A stretch of DNA of 64,000 bases from Candidatus Faecousia intestinigallinarum (lineage in GTDB: Bacteria > Bacillota > Clostridia > Oscillospirales > Oscillospiraceae), in the NCBI GenBank assembly GCA_018715805.1, contig DVKX01000091.1, positions 1-64,000 on the forward strand. Direction: 5' to 3'. Positions 51,657-60,577 of this stretch are shown here, one piece after another. Positions within the stretch are counted from its first letter, which is position 1. Each line of letters starts with the position of its first letter. Made by a program: the position numbers and the translations under genes. The notes under the pieces are model-generated. The model made no database searches and had not been told where the DNA came from. It was given only the letters and a program-made list of their open reading frames with translations.

Positions 51657-51800
51657 GATGCCTCTGCCGCCCCTTTTGGGAAATCCTACCCAATGACGCG
51701 CCAATTCAGACCCAAAAAGCGCCGCTATGAAAACTTTGCGCAGCTTTCCGCAGTTTATTTTGCCAACCAGACTGGATAAGAGGGGAATTGACAGGAAAAC

Positions 51801-51819
51801 CCCGCCCCCTTAGGGCGGG
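51801..51819 (-). terminator. Terminator of the cobalamin operon
   Basis: CCCGCCC pairs with GGGCGGG around five bases; on the minus strand GTTTTCC follows. It lies about 100 bases downstream of cobC. Confidence 0.7.
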
Positions 51820-51920
51820 ATTCGCGATCAGGAATGGCATAGGATAAACTCTCTGCGATGGCTTTGCCCCGCAGCGCTGGATGAACAATCGCAGGGAGCG
51901 GCGCGGTCTGTCCAGTTGCG

Positions 51921-52478
51921 CTACCGGCTTATTACGCCGTTTTCATACTTACACACAATGTATTCGCCGTTACCGATGTGATATTCGTAAAATCCCCGGC
52001 GTGGTTTTGCATAGGCTTCCAAAATTGCCATGATCGTCCCGCCGTGAACGACAAAGGCGATAACCGCCTGCTGGCTTTCTGCCTGCATGATTTGCGCAAA
52101 AGCCTTACAGCATCGTTCTTTGAAATGCTCAATTTTCTCGCCGCTGGGAATAGGATCCTGGCAGAAGGAATTGACCCAATTTTGGTATTCCGCATTATCC
52201 GATAGTTCTGCTGCCGATTTTCCTTCGAATATCCCAAAGTCAGTTTCCCGAAAATCGTCAATAACAGTGTAGGCAGTTCCCGGAAACAGAATTTCTGCGG
52301 TTTCCTTTGCGCGTCTCATGGGACTTACAAATAGTTTGTCGATAGGAAAGCGCTGCTTTCTCAACGCGTTCACTTGCGCAATGCCAACATCGCAAAGAGG
52401 CTCGTCGGTTCGCCCAATATATCGCTTGTGCAGATTCCCCTCCGTTGCGCCATGCCGTATCAATATGAGTGTTGTCAT
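51921..52478 (-). CDS. cobC: Alpha-ribazole phosphatase (histidine phosphatase family)
   Basis: The protein of about 185 residues has the phosphohistidine motif LILIRHGATEGN (5-16), SPMRRAKETAEILF, and the distal FVVHGGTIMAI. The context with cobS, cobU and cobT supports removal of the phosphate from alpha-ribazole-5'-phosphate or the last cobalamin phosphate. ATG 52478 overlaps the cobS stop as ATGA; the longer frame to 52526 lies inside cobS. Last gene of the operon. Confidence 0.88.
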   Translation of the reverse strand: MTTLILIRHGATEGNLHKRYIGRTDEPLCDVGIAQVNALRKQRFPIDKLFVSPMRRAKETAEILFPGTAYTVIDDFRETDFGIFEGKSAAELSDNAEYQNWVNSFCQDPIPSGEKIEHFKERCCKAFAQIMQAESQQAVIAFVVHGGTIMAILEAYAKPRRGFYEYHIGNGEYIVCKYENGVISR

Positions 52479-53236
52479 GCAATCATGTCTCCTATAAGAG
52501 CGCCGATTAACAGCAATAGTTCGCATACCTGCAAAAAATATCCCGAAGTATCCCCGGTAACGCCGCCAAAATTTTTTATGGCGATGCTATGATAGCGCCA
52601 TACCCATAAAAGGGAAAACAATACGCCGCCTGTCCCCGCCGCAGGATTTGCAAAAATCATGCCCGCGCAAGATACAAGTGTGAAGAAAATCAGCACAATA
52701 TTGCTGTTTCTTTTCTGGGTGTTTGCCGTTATGGAGACCAGCATACCGGTTTTTTTGGCGTTAGGCATATTCACTGCGCACAGACCGGACAATGCCCTGG
52801 ACAAAACAAATCCAAGGAAGATAACGGGAATCGCCTTCGCGGTATATAATTCGTGGAGAATGCCCAGCGTAGATATTAAATAGATGCCGCAATAGATCAC
52901 GGCAAACGCGCCGCAGTGCGAGTCCTTCATAATCTCCAATTTTCGTTCTCTGGACTGATGAGAAGCCAGCGCATCCACAGTGTCCATATAACCATCCATA
53001 TGGATTCCGCCGGTAATGAGCAGCGGGATTACCGTGGCGCCGGCGGAAAACAATAGCGCGCCCATGGAAAAGATACTGCAAATTGTGTACCAAGCCGCTG
53101 CGCCAATTCCACAAACGACCCCGACAATGGGAAGAAAGCAGATAGAATACTTTGTGGCGTTGTCGTCCCAGGCATATTGAGGAACGGGAATGACGCTAAA
53201 GGCAGACAACGCGACCCATAACGATTTAATCAGCAT
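52475..53236 (-). CDS. cobS: Cobalamin synthase (adenosylcobinamide-GDP ribazoletransferase)
   Basis: The 253-residue membrane protein begins with KSLWVALSAFSVIPVP, has GGIHMDGYMDTVDALASHQSRERKLEIMKDSHCGAFAV (split across about 75-112; the Asp residues bind magnesium), and several helices. It joins adenosylcobinamide-GDP and alpha-ribazole. AAAGGAGCG precedes the ATG, which overlaps the cobU 3' end. Confidence 0.93.
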   Translation of the reverse strand: MLIKSLWVALSAFSVIPVPQYAWDDNATKYSICFLPIVGVVCGIGAAAWYTICSIFSMGALLFSAGATVIPLLITGGIHMDGYMDTVDALASHQSRERKLEIMKDSHCGAFAVIYCGIYLISTLGILHELYTAKAIPVIFLGFVLSRALSGLCAVNMPNAKKTGMLVSITANTQKRNSNIVLIFFTLVSCAGMIFANPAAGTGGVLFSLLWVWRYHSIAIKNFGGVTGDTSGYFLQVCELLLLIGALIGDMIA

Positions 53237-53747
53237 ACGGCGGCGCTCCTTTAAGAAAAACTGGGGAACCGGCTTCCATGCGGATGTGGATTTCCGCTCT
53301 TTCAGAAAGAGCCTGATTCAATTTGTTCAGCATATCAATATAGGCCGCAGTCTCTCCATCATAATTATCAGAATTCAAATCGGAAATTGTGACAGCCACC
53401 AGCGTTTTACACCGCTCTGAGAGCTTCCATATATCGTCCAATACTGATGCGCCATCCCCGCCTTTCTCGAAAACCGCATTGGAGAGAAGATTGGAGACGT
53501 CCTCCAGCAGCGCCACGGAATCAGGCGATACTGCGCTTTCTGCAACGCAATAGGGACATTCCAAGGTATGAAAGTTAAGCCCAGATCGCTGGCGGATATG
53601 TTTCTGGATCCGTATTCTGTTTTCTTCCGTGTGCGGAACCATGGTGGCTATATAGAAACGCGTAGCGCCTGCTTGCACCGCTATTCTCTCAGCGTACAAA
53701 CTCTTTCCGCTGTTATTCTCTCCGGAAATCAGAATCAGTTTTCCCAT
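53226..53747 (-). CDS. cobU: Adenosylcobinamide kinase/guanylyltransferase
   Basis: The 173-residue protein has the P-loop GENNSGKS (9-16), then ATRFYIATM and the RIQKHIRQRSGLNFHTLE region where the GMP-accepting His lies, as in CobU. It phosphorylates adenosylcobinamide and adds GMP. It overlaps cobT upstream by 13 bases and cobS downstream by 11. AAGGAG lies upstream of the start. Confidence 0.92.
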   Translation of the reverse strand: MGKLILISGENNSGKSLYAERIAVQAGATRFYIATMVPHTEENRIRIQKHIRQRSGLNFHTLECPYCVAESAVSPDSVALLEDVSNLLSNAVFEKGGDGASVLDDIWKLSERCKTLVAVTISDLNSDNYDGETAAYIDMLNKLNQALSERAEIHIRMEAGSPVFLKGAPPYAD

Positions 53748-54841
53748 GATGCGGCCTGCTCCTTTACCGTAAAAGAATCCCCCCGGCGAATTTCTTCCAG
53801 ATAGTCGTCGTTTATCCCGGCCTCGTCAAATGTGGCCATATTGTTCAATATGGCGCACGATGCTTTCAGCACTTGAAAGGCGAGAGGACAACCGCTGCCC
53901 TCGCCAAGCCGCATCCCCAGTAAAAATATGGGTTCCAACGCCAATGCGTTCATAGCCAGCTTGTAGCCGATTTCGTAGGATGCATGACTGGGAATTAAAT
54001 AGTCCCGAACCAAAGGACAGAGTTGACAGGCGCATAAAGCAGCTACCGCTGAGATGAATCCGTCAATGACTACCGGGCGATGCGTGGCGGCGGCGCCTAA
54101 ATAAGCGCCGCACATGGCGGCAATATCATATCCGCCAACTTTGGAGAGCACGTCCACGGCATCGGTCTTACATGGTTGGTTTACTGCAATGGCTTGGCGA
54201 ATTACCTGCTTCTTTTTTTGAAAGGCCGCATCGGTAATACCGCCGCCTCGCCCGGTGACAGCTTCGATATCTGCATCCAGCAGGACGGCTAGAACCGCAG
54301 AGGATGTGGTTGTATTGCCGATTCCCATTTCTCCAATTCCAATGGCGTCCGCAGAGGTGTTCATTGCAAGGTCTGCACCGGCCAATATGGCGCGGACTGC
54401 CTGCTCACGGGTCATAGCGGGGCCTTTCACAATATTCTGCGTACCATAGGAGATCTTTCGATTCAAAACGGCTTTCTCCGTGATAATTGCATTGACGCCT
54501 ACATCGCACACTGTGATACCACAGCCAAAATACTGACACAGAACGGAAGCGCCTGTTTTTGCGCGGGTAAGATTAATTGTTTGCTGTAAGGTAACAGACA
54601 TGGGAGAACTGGAAACCCCTTCTTCCACCACGCCGTTATCGGCGGCAAATACCAGAAGATGCGTAGTGTCGATTTGATTATGTACCTTTCCGGTAATGCC
54701 TGCCAGCTGAATAGACAAGCGCTCCAGCCGTCCCAAACTTCCTGGCGGTTTGGCAAGCTGGGCTTGGCGCTTTTGGGCGGCGTCCATCGCAGCTGTGTCC
54801 AACTGCTGAATTTTATCTATCACATCTTGCAGAGCGGCCAT
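53735..54841 (-). CDS. cobT: Nicotinate-nucleotide:dimethylbenzimidazole phosphoribosyltransferase
   Basis: The protein of about 368 residues has the CobT signatures KPPGSLGRLE (about 31-40), FAADNGVVEEGVSSSP, GEMGIGNTTTSSAVLAVL, VTGRGGG and the late MRLGEGSGCPLAFQVL with the catalytic Glu. It activates the lower-ligand base to alpha-ribazole phosphate. ATG 54841 follows AAGGAG; the preceding gene ends just ahead of it. Confidence 0.94.
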   Translation of the reverse strand: MAALQDVIDKIQQLDTAAMDAAQKRQAQLAKPPGSLGRLERLSIQLAGITGKVHNQIDTTHLLVFAADNGVVEEGVSSSPMSVTLQQTINLTRAKTGASVLCQYFGCGITVCDVGVNAIITEKAVLNRKISYGTQNIVKGPAMTREQAVRAILAGADLAMNTSADAIGIGEMGIGNTTTSSAVLAVLLDADIEAVTGRGGGITDAAFQKKKQVIRQAIAVNQPCKTDAVDVLSKVGGYDIAAMCGAYLGAAATHRPVVIDGFISAVAALCACQLCPLVRDYLIPSHASYEIGYKLAMNALALEPIFLLGMRLGEGSGCPLAFQVLKASCAILNNMATFDEAGINDDYLEEIRRGDSFTVKEQAASWEN

Positions 54842-54843
54842 GA

Positions 54844-55779
54844 TCAAGTCTCCTTATAATTGATAAAGTAGGGTTGTTTCTTTCCAATATGCAGTCCCGT
54901 CTGCGGATCTGTTCCATGATCTCCCACCACCATAATTTCGTGTCCGGAATGGATCAGGGAAGGAAGAACGATGCTGTCTATCTTCAGAAGGAATTGCCGT
55001 TTTTCTGATTCGCTGTGCCGATGTGCGGCTTCATCCGCTCCATTTATATGCAGAACGACAAACGGATAATGTCTTGCCGCCTCCAGCGCTGCGGCAGCTT
55101 TTGCTGGAAGGTCGGTATCTGTATCCCCGGTAGCGCCTTTTACCGGAATGTACTCCATCTGCAGCAATTTAGCAATTCCTTTTACTACAGACGTGCCGCT
55201 GATGACTGCGCTCTTTTCTGGAAATGGCGGCAACGCGGAGCAGACGGACTCCCCCCATGGAACCAGACATCGGTTTTCCTGCAGCCATGTGTCAAAGCAT
55301 TTTTCTGCGTCAGGACATCCTTTAGGGCGGTAAGACAGCGCCTTTCTTTCCGTATTTCCGTAAGGCGGATATGTAACGATCTTGTCCACATAAGAGGCCA
55401 TTCCCGGGAAAATCAGAAGCGCTTTGTACTGGTCAATGAGATAGTACTGATACTTTTCTTCCGGTACAGCAATTCTTGCCGCTCCGCGCACCGGGCCGCC
55501 GCAATTTCCCAATTGATCCACTGCCAGCCAGCTGCCCCGGAGGATAAGGTCGTTGGCTTTTACCGGAATGCCTTCCGCAAGCGCCTCGACATATCCACGC
55601 AAATTTTGCGGAAATTGTTCCACCCCTAATAGGTGCAGAATACAATTCAAGCTTTCGACCTTGCCGCCTTTTGCTGTGTCGATTTCACCTGCATACAGCA
55701 TGGAAGCGAGATTGGGGAAGTCCGCGGCGGAAAATCCTGGGTCAGTCATTCCGTCTATAATGCAAAGGATTCGACTCAT
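54844..55779 (-). CDS. ApgM-like (cofactor-independent phosphoglycerate mutase type) protein in the cobalamin operon
   Basis: The 311-residue protein belongs to the alkaline phosphatase/iPGM superfamily: IIDGMTDPGF at the start (metal Asp), KVESLNCILHLLG near 40-53 in the position of the nucleophile Ser, VLHINGADEAAHRHSESEKRQ and VVGDHGTDPQTGLHIG (metal Asp and His). ApgM-type proteins are known in archaeal cobalamin clusters, where CobZ acts as alpha-ribazole phosphatase. A phosphatase step in cobalamin assembly is thus plausible, but cobC is also present. AGGAGGGATAGC precedes the ATG. Confidence 0.75.
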   Translation of the reverse strand: MSRILCIIDGMTDPGFSAADFPNLASMLYAGEIDTAKGGKVESLNCILHLLGVEQFPQNLRGYVEALAEGIPVKANDLILRGSWLAVDQLGNCGGPVRGAARIAVPEEKYQYYLIDQYKALLIFPGMASYVDKIVTYPPYGNTERKALSYRPKGCPDAEKCFDTWLQENRCLVPWGESVCSALPPFPEKSAVISGTSVVKGIAKLLQMEYIPVKGATGDTDTDLPAKAAAALEAARHYPFVVLHINGADEAAHRHSESEKRQFLLKIDSIVLPSLIHSGHEIMVVGDHGTDPQTGLHIGKKQPYFINYKET

Positions 55780-55799
55780 GCTATCCCTCCTGGCAAACG

Positions 55800-56318
55800 C
55801 TAAAACTCAACGCCCAATCGCGCATGAACGCCATCATCGTATGGGTGTTTTCGCTTCCGCATCTCTGTCACATAGTGTGCAAGCCCCAGTAGTTTTTCCG
55901 ATGGATTTCTTCCCGTCAGCACAACTTCCAATAATGCTGGCTTGTTCTGCAAAAACCGATATAGATCCATTTCCTCTACAACGCCATGATTACAAGCGGA
56001 AATGATTTCGTCCAACACCAACAGATCAAACTTGCTGGAGGCAGATAATACGTCCCTCAGCATTGCGGAATAATCCCTCGAGGCCTGTTCCCGTTCTTCT
56101 GCGGTCATATTGCGGTAAAAACCGGAAACGGTTTTGCAGTTCATAACAGAAACGTGTTCAATATTCCGTAAGACTTTCAACTCAGAGGATTTTCCGCTTT
56201 TCATAAACTGTGCGAAAAGAATCTTTTTACCGGCGCCCGCCGCCCGAATCGTTAATCCTACGGCCGCCGTTGTTTTACCCTTTCCATCCCCGCAATAAAT
56301 ATGAATCATGCCGTCCAT
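55800..56318 (-). CDS. cobO: Corrinoid adenosyltransferase (CobO/BtuR type)
   Basis: The 172-residue protein has the P-loop IYCGDGKGKTTAAVG (6-20) and LVLDEIISACNHG (Walker B-like) of CobO, with LTGRNPSEKLLGLAHYVTEM near the end. It adds the adenosyl ligand to cob(I)yrinic acid a,c-diamide or other corrinoids. GAGGTATAAGAA precedes ATG 56318, four bases from the cobQ stop. Confidence 0.95.
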   Translation of the reverse strand: MDGMIHIYCGDGKGKTTAAVGLTIRAAGAGKKILFAQFMKSGKSSELKVLRNIEHVSVMNCKTVSGFYRNMTAEEREQASRDYSAMLRDVLSASSKFDLLVLDEIISACNHGVVEEMDLYRFLQNKPALLEVVLTGRNPSEKLLGLAHYVTEMRKRKHPYDDGVHARLGVEF

Positions 56319-56321
56319 TTC

Positions 56322-57785
56322 TTATACCTCACGATTCAGCACACGATAGATGTAGTCCATATCCAATCCGCTGCGAACGACATCTGCCAGTTTATTATAT
56401 TGCTGCTCTCGGTATGCCTTCCCGTCAAAAGCACTTAGAGCGTCTGCGTCGATCCCTTTTGCATGGCACACTGCCTGTAAAACCGTATCTGCAATATGCG
56501 GTGCGTCGAAAATCCCATGGAGATAGCTGCCGTACACATGCCCGCTGCCAACAAGGGGGGGTAAAACCATATTGCTGCGCCCCATATGAATCTCATAGCC
56601 CTCATAGGCAAGCCCGTTTAGTTTGGCCAGCATCCCTGCTACATTGGAAAAGGTTCCGCAGGTTTGGCGCTGTATTTTCTCCCCCAAAAACACGGTATCC
56701 ATATCCAGCAGACCCATACCAGCAATTTCTGTAAGACCGCTGGATTCCACTTGCATGGGATCCGCAATGCTGCGTCCCAGCATTTGATAACCGCCGCAGA
56801 TACCAAATATCAAAGCGCCTGCTGCAGCCGATTTTTGGATTGCGGCTTCCAGCCCGCTCTGCCGCAGCCATATCAGGTCGGAAATGGTGCTTTTTGTACC
56901 GGGAATGAATATAATGTCCGGCTGGTGTAGGTCGGAGACCCGTTCTACATACCGCAGAGAAACATTCTCATAACGCTCAAAGGGGCTAAAATCCGTAAAG
57001 TTGGAAATACGAGGCAGACGGATCACTGCAATATCCAGAAGCTTGCGCGTTTCATTTCGATGAAAGCGTTCGCTTAGACTATCCTCATCATCAATGTCTA
57101 CATGGGTATATGGAATAACGCCTGCCACGGGAACACCGCATATTTTTTCGAGGGTTTCAAGACCGGGTGCTAATATAGAGCGATCACCCCGGAACTTGTT
57201 GACAATCGTACCCTTGATTCGCTGCCGTTCCTCCTGCTCCAGCAGCGCCACAGTGCCATAGAGCTGTGCAAATACGCCGCCTCTATCAATATCGCCAACC
57301 AGCAATACCGGAGCGTCCACAAGCTTTGCCAGCCCCATATTCACAATATCATCCTGTTTGAGATTGATCTCCGCAGGACTGCCCGCACCTTCTATGACAA
57401 CAATGTCGTATTCCGCTGCCAGCGTATGATATGCTTCCAAGACCGTGGGAATATATTCCCGCTTCCTTCGGTAATACTCCATAGCTCTCATATTACCCTG
57501 AACGCGGCCGTTCACAATTACCTGACTTCCAATATCCGTGGTAGGCTTCAAAAGAATGGGATTCATGCGTACGTCCGGTTCAATACAGGCGGCCTCCGCC
57601 TGTACGACCTGTGCTCGCCCCATTTCTCGGCCGTCTTTTGTAATAAAAGAATTAAGCGCCATATTTTGGCTTTTGAAAGGGGCAACGCGATAGCCGTCTT
57701 GCTTAAAAATTCGGCACAGACCGGCGCAGAGCAGACTCTTCCCGGCATTTGACATAGTGCCTTGAATCATAATGTTTTTCGCCAT
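56322..57785 (-). CDS. cbiP/cobQ: Cobyric acid synthase
   Basis: The protein of about 487 residues has the dethiobiotin-synthetase-like ATP domain (MIQGTMSNAGKSLLCAGLCRIF) and the class I glutamine amidotransferase domain with FGICGGYQMLGR (catalytic Cys) and a late YGSYLHGIFD (His). It amidates four side chains of adenosylcobyrinic acid a,c-diamide. ATG 57785 is preceded by GGAGGAACGG inside the cbiL end. Confidence 0.96.
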   Translation of the reverse strand: MAKNIMIQGTMSNAGKSLLCAGLCRIFKQDGYRVAPFKSQNMALNSFITKDGREMGRAQVVQAEAACIEPDVRMNPILLKPTTDIGSQVIVNGRVQGNMRAMEYYRRKREYIPTVLEAYHTLAAEYDIVVIEGAGSPAEINLKQDDIVNMGLAKLVDAPVLLVGDIDRGGVFAQLYGTVALLEQEERQRIKGTIVNKFRGDRSILAPGLETLEKICGVPVAGVIPYTHVDIDDEDSLSERFHRNETRKLLDIAVIRLPRISNFTDFSPFERYENVSLRYVERVSDLHQPDIIFIPGTKSTISDLIWLRQSGLEAAIQKSAAAGALIFGICGGYQMLGRSIADPMQVESSGLTEIAGMGLLDMDTVFLGEKIQRQTCGTFSNVAGMLAKLNGLAYEGYEIHMGRSNMVLPPLVGSGHVYGSYLHGIFDAPHIADTVLQAVCHAKGIDADALSAFDGKAYREQQYNKLADVVRSGLDMDYIYRVLNREV

Positions 57786-57787
57786 GG

Positions 57788-58522
57788 TCACTGCCGTTCC
57801 TCCGCTTCGATGTGCTGCATGGCAGGGGATATCTTCTTTACCAAAATTGTTACGAAATAGCCTGCTTCTTCGTCTAAGTCTCGGATACTTGGATAAATCG
57901 TTTGGTTTTCCATGCCGCAGTTGGCGACAGCCGAAATATCGTAATCACCGCGCATTTCTATGTCCTGCAACTGCCGCTTTACCGCAGGCAGTTTGCTTGC
58001 CGGCTTCATCAATACTTTTGTTCCATCTATTTTATCCAGACTGCGCAAATCATAATTTCCGGGAAAGATGTGGATGGCCTCGTCTCTTTCCCCCAATGCT
58101 TCTCCCAAGGCGGCAGCAACTGCGCAAATGGAAGGGATGCCATTCACAATTTCCGCGCGATAACCTAACGAACAGATCCGTTTGTGTATTTCCATATAGC
58201 TGCCATAGAGCGTCGGATCTCCCAAATTCAAGAATGCGATATTTTTTCCGGAATCCAACGTTTTTGCTATATTTTTGCATCCCTCAATATAGGCGTTGTT
58301 TAATTTCGATATGTCCTTTGTCATTGGCACGGGTACGCGAAGGATCTCTTTTCCCGCGATTTCAGGAACGGCCAGCACAGCAATTTTCCAGGCTGTGCAA
58401 AGCGCCGTGTCTGCATTTGGTATCCCAATTACCGCACAAGCAGAAAGCGTTTTTACTGCTTTCATGGTCAGCAGTTCCGGGTCTCCCGGACCCACGCCAA
58501 TACCATATAGAGTTCCGGCCAT
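57788..58522 (-). CDS. cbiL: Cobalt-precorrin-2 C20-methyltransferase
   Basis: The 244-residue protein has the tetrapyrrole methylase start LYGIGVGPGDPELLTMKAV (5-23), NLGDPTLYGSYMEIHKRI and GIPSICAVAAALGEALGERDE, as in CbiL/CobI. It uses SAM to methylate C20 of the ring. AAGGAGGGC precedes ATG 58522. Confidence 0.93.
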   Translation of the reverse strand: MAGTLYGIGVGPGDPELLTMKAVKTLSACAVIGIPNADTALCTAWKIAVLAVPEIAGKEILRVPVPMTKDISKLNNAYIEGCKNIAKTLDSGKNIAFLNLGDPTLYGSYMEIHKRICSLGYRAEIVNGIPSICAVAAALGEALGERDEAIHIFPGNYDLRSLDKIDGTKVLMKPASKLPAVKRQLQDIEMRGDYDISAVANCGMENQTIYPSIRDLDEEAGYFVTILVKKISPAMQHIEAEERQ

Positions 58523-58561
58523 AATAAGCCCTCCTTTGTAAAATTATCCCATCCGAAAGCT

Positions 58562-59605
58562 TTACAGAGCACTGCGAATGGCAGAAATCAGCCGCTCGTT
58601 TTCATTGTGGAGCCGTACGGCGATCCGATACCAGCCGGATCCCAGCCCGTAATAGTTGTCGCAATTCCGGATGGCGATTCCGAATTCCTGCAATGCTGTG
58701 TGCAGTCCGACAGGTCCCTGAAACAACAAATAATTTGCATCAGAAGGACAGACCGTAAACCCCATATGGATGAGCTGGGTTATCAGCCATCGCTTTTCGG
58801 AAACAATGGTTTTTTTGGCGCTTACTAGAAAGTCCTGTTCTTTTAACGCTGCAACACCGGCGGCTTGCGCAACGACAGATACGTTCCAAGGCTGTACGGT
58901 CTGCGACATTTTCCGCAGCAGCGCTGCGTCTGAACTCATGCAGTACCCTAAACGAACGCCTGCCATACCATAGCTTTTTGTAAATGCTTTCAGAATCAAC
59001 AGCTGGGGATTATCGGAAAGATGCCCCTTCAGACTCTCGCCGCACGCAGAAAGGTCAAGAAAGCACTCGTCTATAAAAAGCCGGATATTGTGCCGCTTGG
59101 TATGGCAGAGAATATCTGTCAATCGTTTTGGATCTATAATTACCCCGGTGGGGTTATTGGGATTGCATAGAAAAACGACTTCCGGCTTTGCGTCTTCCAA
59201 GAAGGGGAGAAAATCTTCGTCGAGCACAAAACGCTGCTCCGCTTTTAGGCGGTATCGTTTGACTTTGGCGCCTACCCGCTGCAGACCCGATGAATACTCA
59301 GAAAAGGTAGGCGCGAGTTCGACCGCAGTCTTTGGGCGAATTGCTTCGCAGTAGGAGTAGATCAACTCTGCCGCACCATTACCGCACAGAATATAGTCAC
59401 AGGGAACGCCTTCAAAGTCGGAAATTGCAGCGACCAGCTCCCTGCAATAAGGGTCGGGGTACTGCCAGATCTGAGGCAAAGTATTTTGTATCGCCGCTAA
59501 AACCCCCTGGGGGGTTCCGTATGGATTTGTGTTTGCGGAAAAGTCCAGCGCAATTTCTTTACCGTATATATCCCCGCCGTGCGGATTGCGTACTTGATAG
59601 AGCAT
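58562..59605 (-). CDS. cobD: Threonine-phosphate decarboxylase-like PLP enzyme
   Basis: The 347-residue protein is an aspartate-aminotransferase-fold PLP enzyme: LDFSANTNPYGTPQGVL at the start, CNPNNPTGVIIDPKRL, and the PLP Lys in LILKAFTKSYGMAGVRLGY (about 208-226). The setting beside cbiB supports L-threonine-O-3-phosphate decarboxylation to aminopropanol phosphate rather than histidinol phosphate transamination. AGGAGAAG is just before the ATG. Confidence 0.9.
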   Translation of the reverse strand: MLYQVRNPHGGDIYGKEIALDFSANTNPYGTPQGVLAAIQNTLPQIWQYPDPYCRELVAAISDFEGVPCDYILCGNGAAELIYSYCEAIRPKTAVELAPTFSEYSSGLQRVGAKVKRYRLKAEQRFVLDEDFLPFLEDAKPEVVFLCNPNNPTGVIIDPKRLTDILCHTKRHNIRLFIDECFLDLSACGESLKGHLSDNPQLLILKAFTKSYGMAGVRLGYCMSSDAALLRKMSQTVQPWNVSVVAQAAGVAALKEQDFLVSAKKTIVSEKRWLITQLIHMGFTVCPSDANYLLFQGPVGLHTALQEFGIAIRNCDNYYGLGSGWYRIAVRLHNENERLISAIRSAL

Positions 59606-59614
59606 CTTCTTCTC

Positions 59615-60577
59615 CTATCGACAAATCATAAATTTGACTATCCCAATCAGTATGAGGGCTATGGCAGCCGTTACGGTCATCAACCGGCAAACCCTGGGAA
59701 TGTCCTTTCGTTCTACAGCCCGGAGCGGGTCGCCGATATAGGCTTTTTTATGAAGTACCCCATGGTACCAGGCGTCTCCTGCCAGCTGGATTCTCATAAG
59801 TCCAGCGCAGACGGCCTCGGTTTGTGCAGCGTTGGGACTGGCATGCTTACGGCGATCTCTGCGGAAGATGCGCCAACCGTTTTTGACATCCATATGGAGT
59901 ATGGCGCCTGCGGCAAGCATGAGCAATGCCGATACCCTGGCAGGAATATAATTCATGACATCATCCATCTTGGCAGGAACAAACCCGATATTTTTGTATG
60001 GGGGCTCTATATAGCCCAGCATGGAGTCCATAGTATTGACGGCCTTATAGAAAAAGCCCAGAGGCGCTCCGCCCACGGCAATGAATAGCATAGGGGCAAT
60101 GATCCCATCAGAAGTATTTTCCGCCACAGTCTCTACAGCCGCCTTCATAATGCCAAGTTCATCAAGCTTTGCAGTATCTCTGCCCACGATCATAGAGACG
60201 GCGTCCCGTGCTTTTTCAATGTCGTCGCTTTGGAGCGCGGAATACACTTTCATCGTTTCAACACGCAAGGATTTGACTGCCAGAATCTGCCAGCACATTA
60301 TGCTCTCAGCGGCCAGCCGCAACCAAGGACTGATTTTGTGGCATCCCCATAAAAGAACGGCGGGGAAAAGGGTGGATACAAGCACAACAATGCTCCAAAG
60401 AATGGCGCCTGCAAATTTTTCGCCTTTTTCCGTTTTAGGAAAAACGCTTCGCAGGCGTTTATCCAACAAAGAAATTAGCTTTCCAATCCATATGACAGGA
60501 TGCGGAAATCCATGGGGATCTCCCAAGATGAAATCGATCCCAAAACCAATGAGAAGTGCATATAGCGACCAAATCAT
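59615..60577 (-). CDS. cbiB: Adenosylcobinamide-phosphate synthase
   Basis: The 320-residue membrane protein has FILGDPHGFPHPVIWIGKLI (about 16-35), then VETVAENTSDGIIAPMLF and HASPNAAQTEAVCAG, the typical CbiB motifs. It attaches aminopropanol phosphate to cobyric acid. Its ATG overlaps the upstream stop as ATGA. Confidence 0.95.
   Translation of the reverse strand: MIWSLYALLIGFGIDFILGDPHGFPHPVIWIGKLISLLDKRLRSVFPKTEKGEKFAGAILWSIVVLVSTLFPAVLLWGCHKISPWLRLAAESIMCWQILAVKSLRVETMKVYSALQSDDIEKARDAVSMIVGRDTAKLDELGIMKAAVETVAENTSDGIIAPMLFIAVGGAPLGFFYKAVNTMDSMLGYIEPPYKNIGFVPAKMDDVMNYIPARVSALLMLAAGAILHMDVKNGWRIFRRDRRKHASPNAAQTEAVCAGLMRIQLAGDAWYHGVLHKKAYIGDPLRAVERKDIPRVCRLMTVTAAIALILIGIVKFMICR

Larger units (their letters stand above)
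51587..51920. other. Intergenic region between APH-fold kinase and cobC
   Basis: This 334-base stretch carries the kinase promoter (51628-51656) and the terminator of the cobalamin operon (51801-51819). The part at 51820-51920 next to cobC contains no gene I can support. Confidence 0.6.

Noticed and set aside
51820-51920. Cobalamin riboswitch beside the cobalamin genes
   Set aside because: This is the 3' end of a leftward operon. The regulatory leader must lie beyond position 64000, and no B12-box pattern was seen here.
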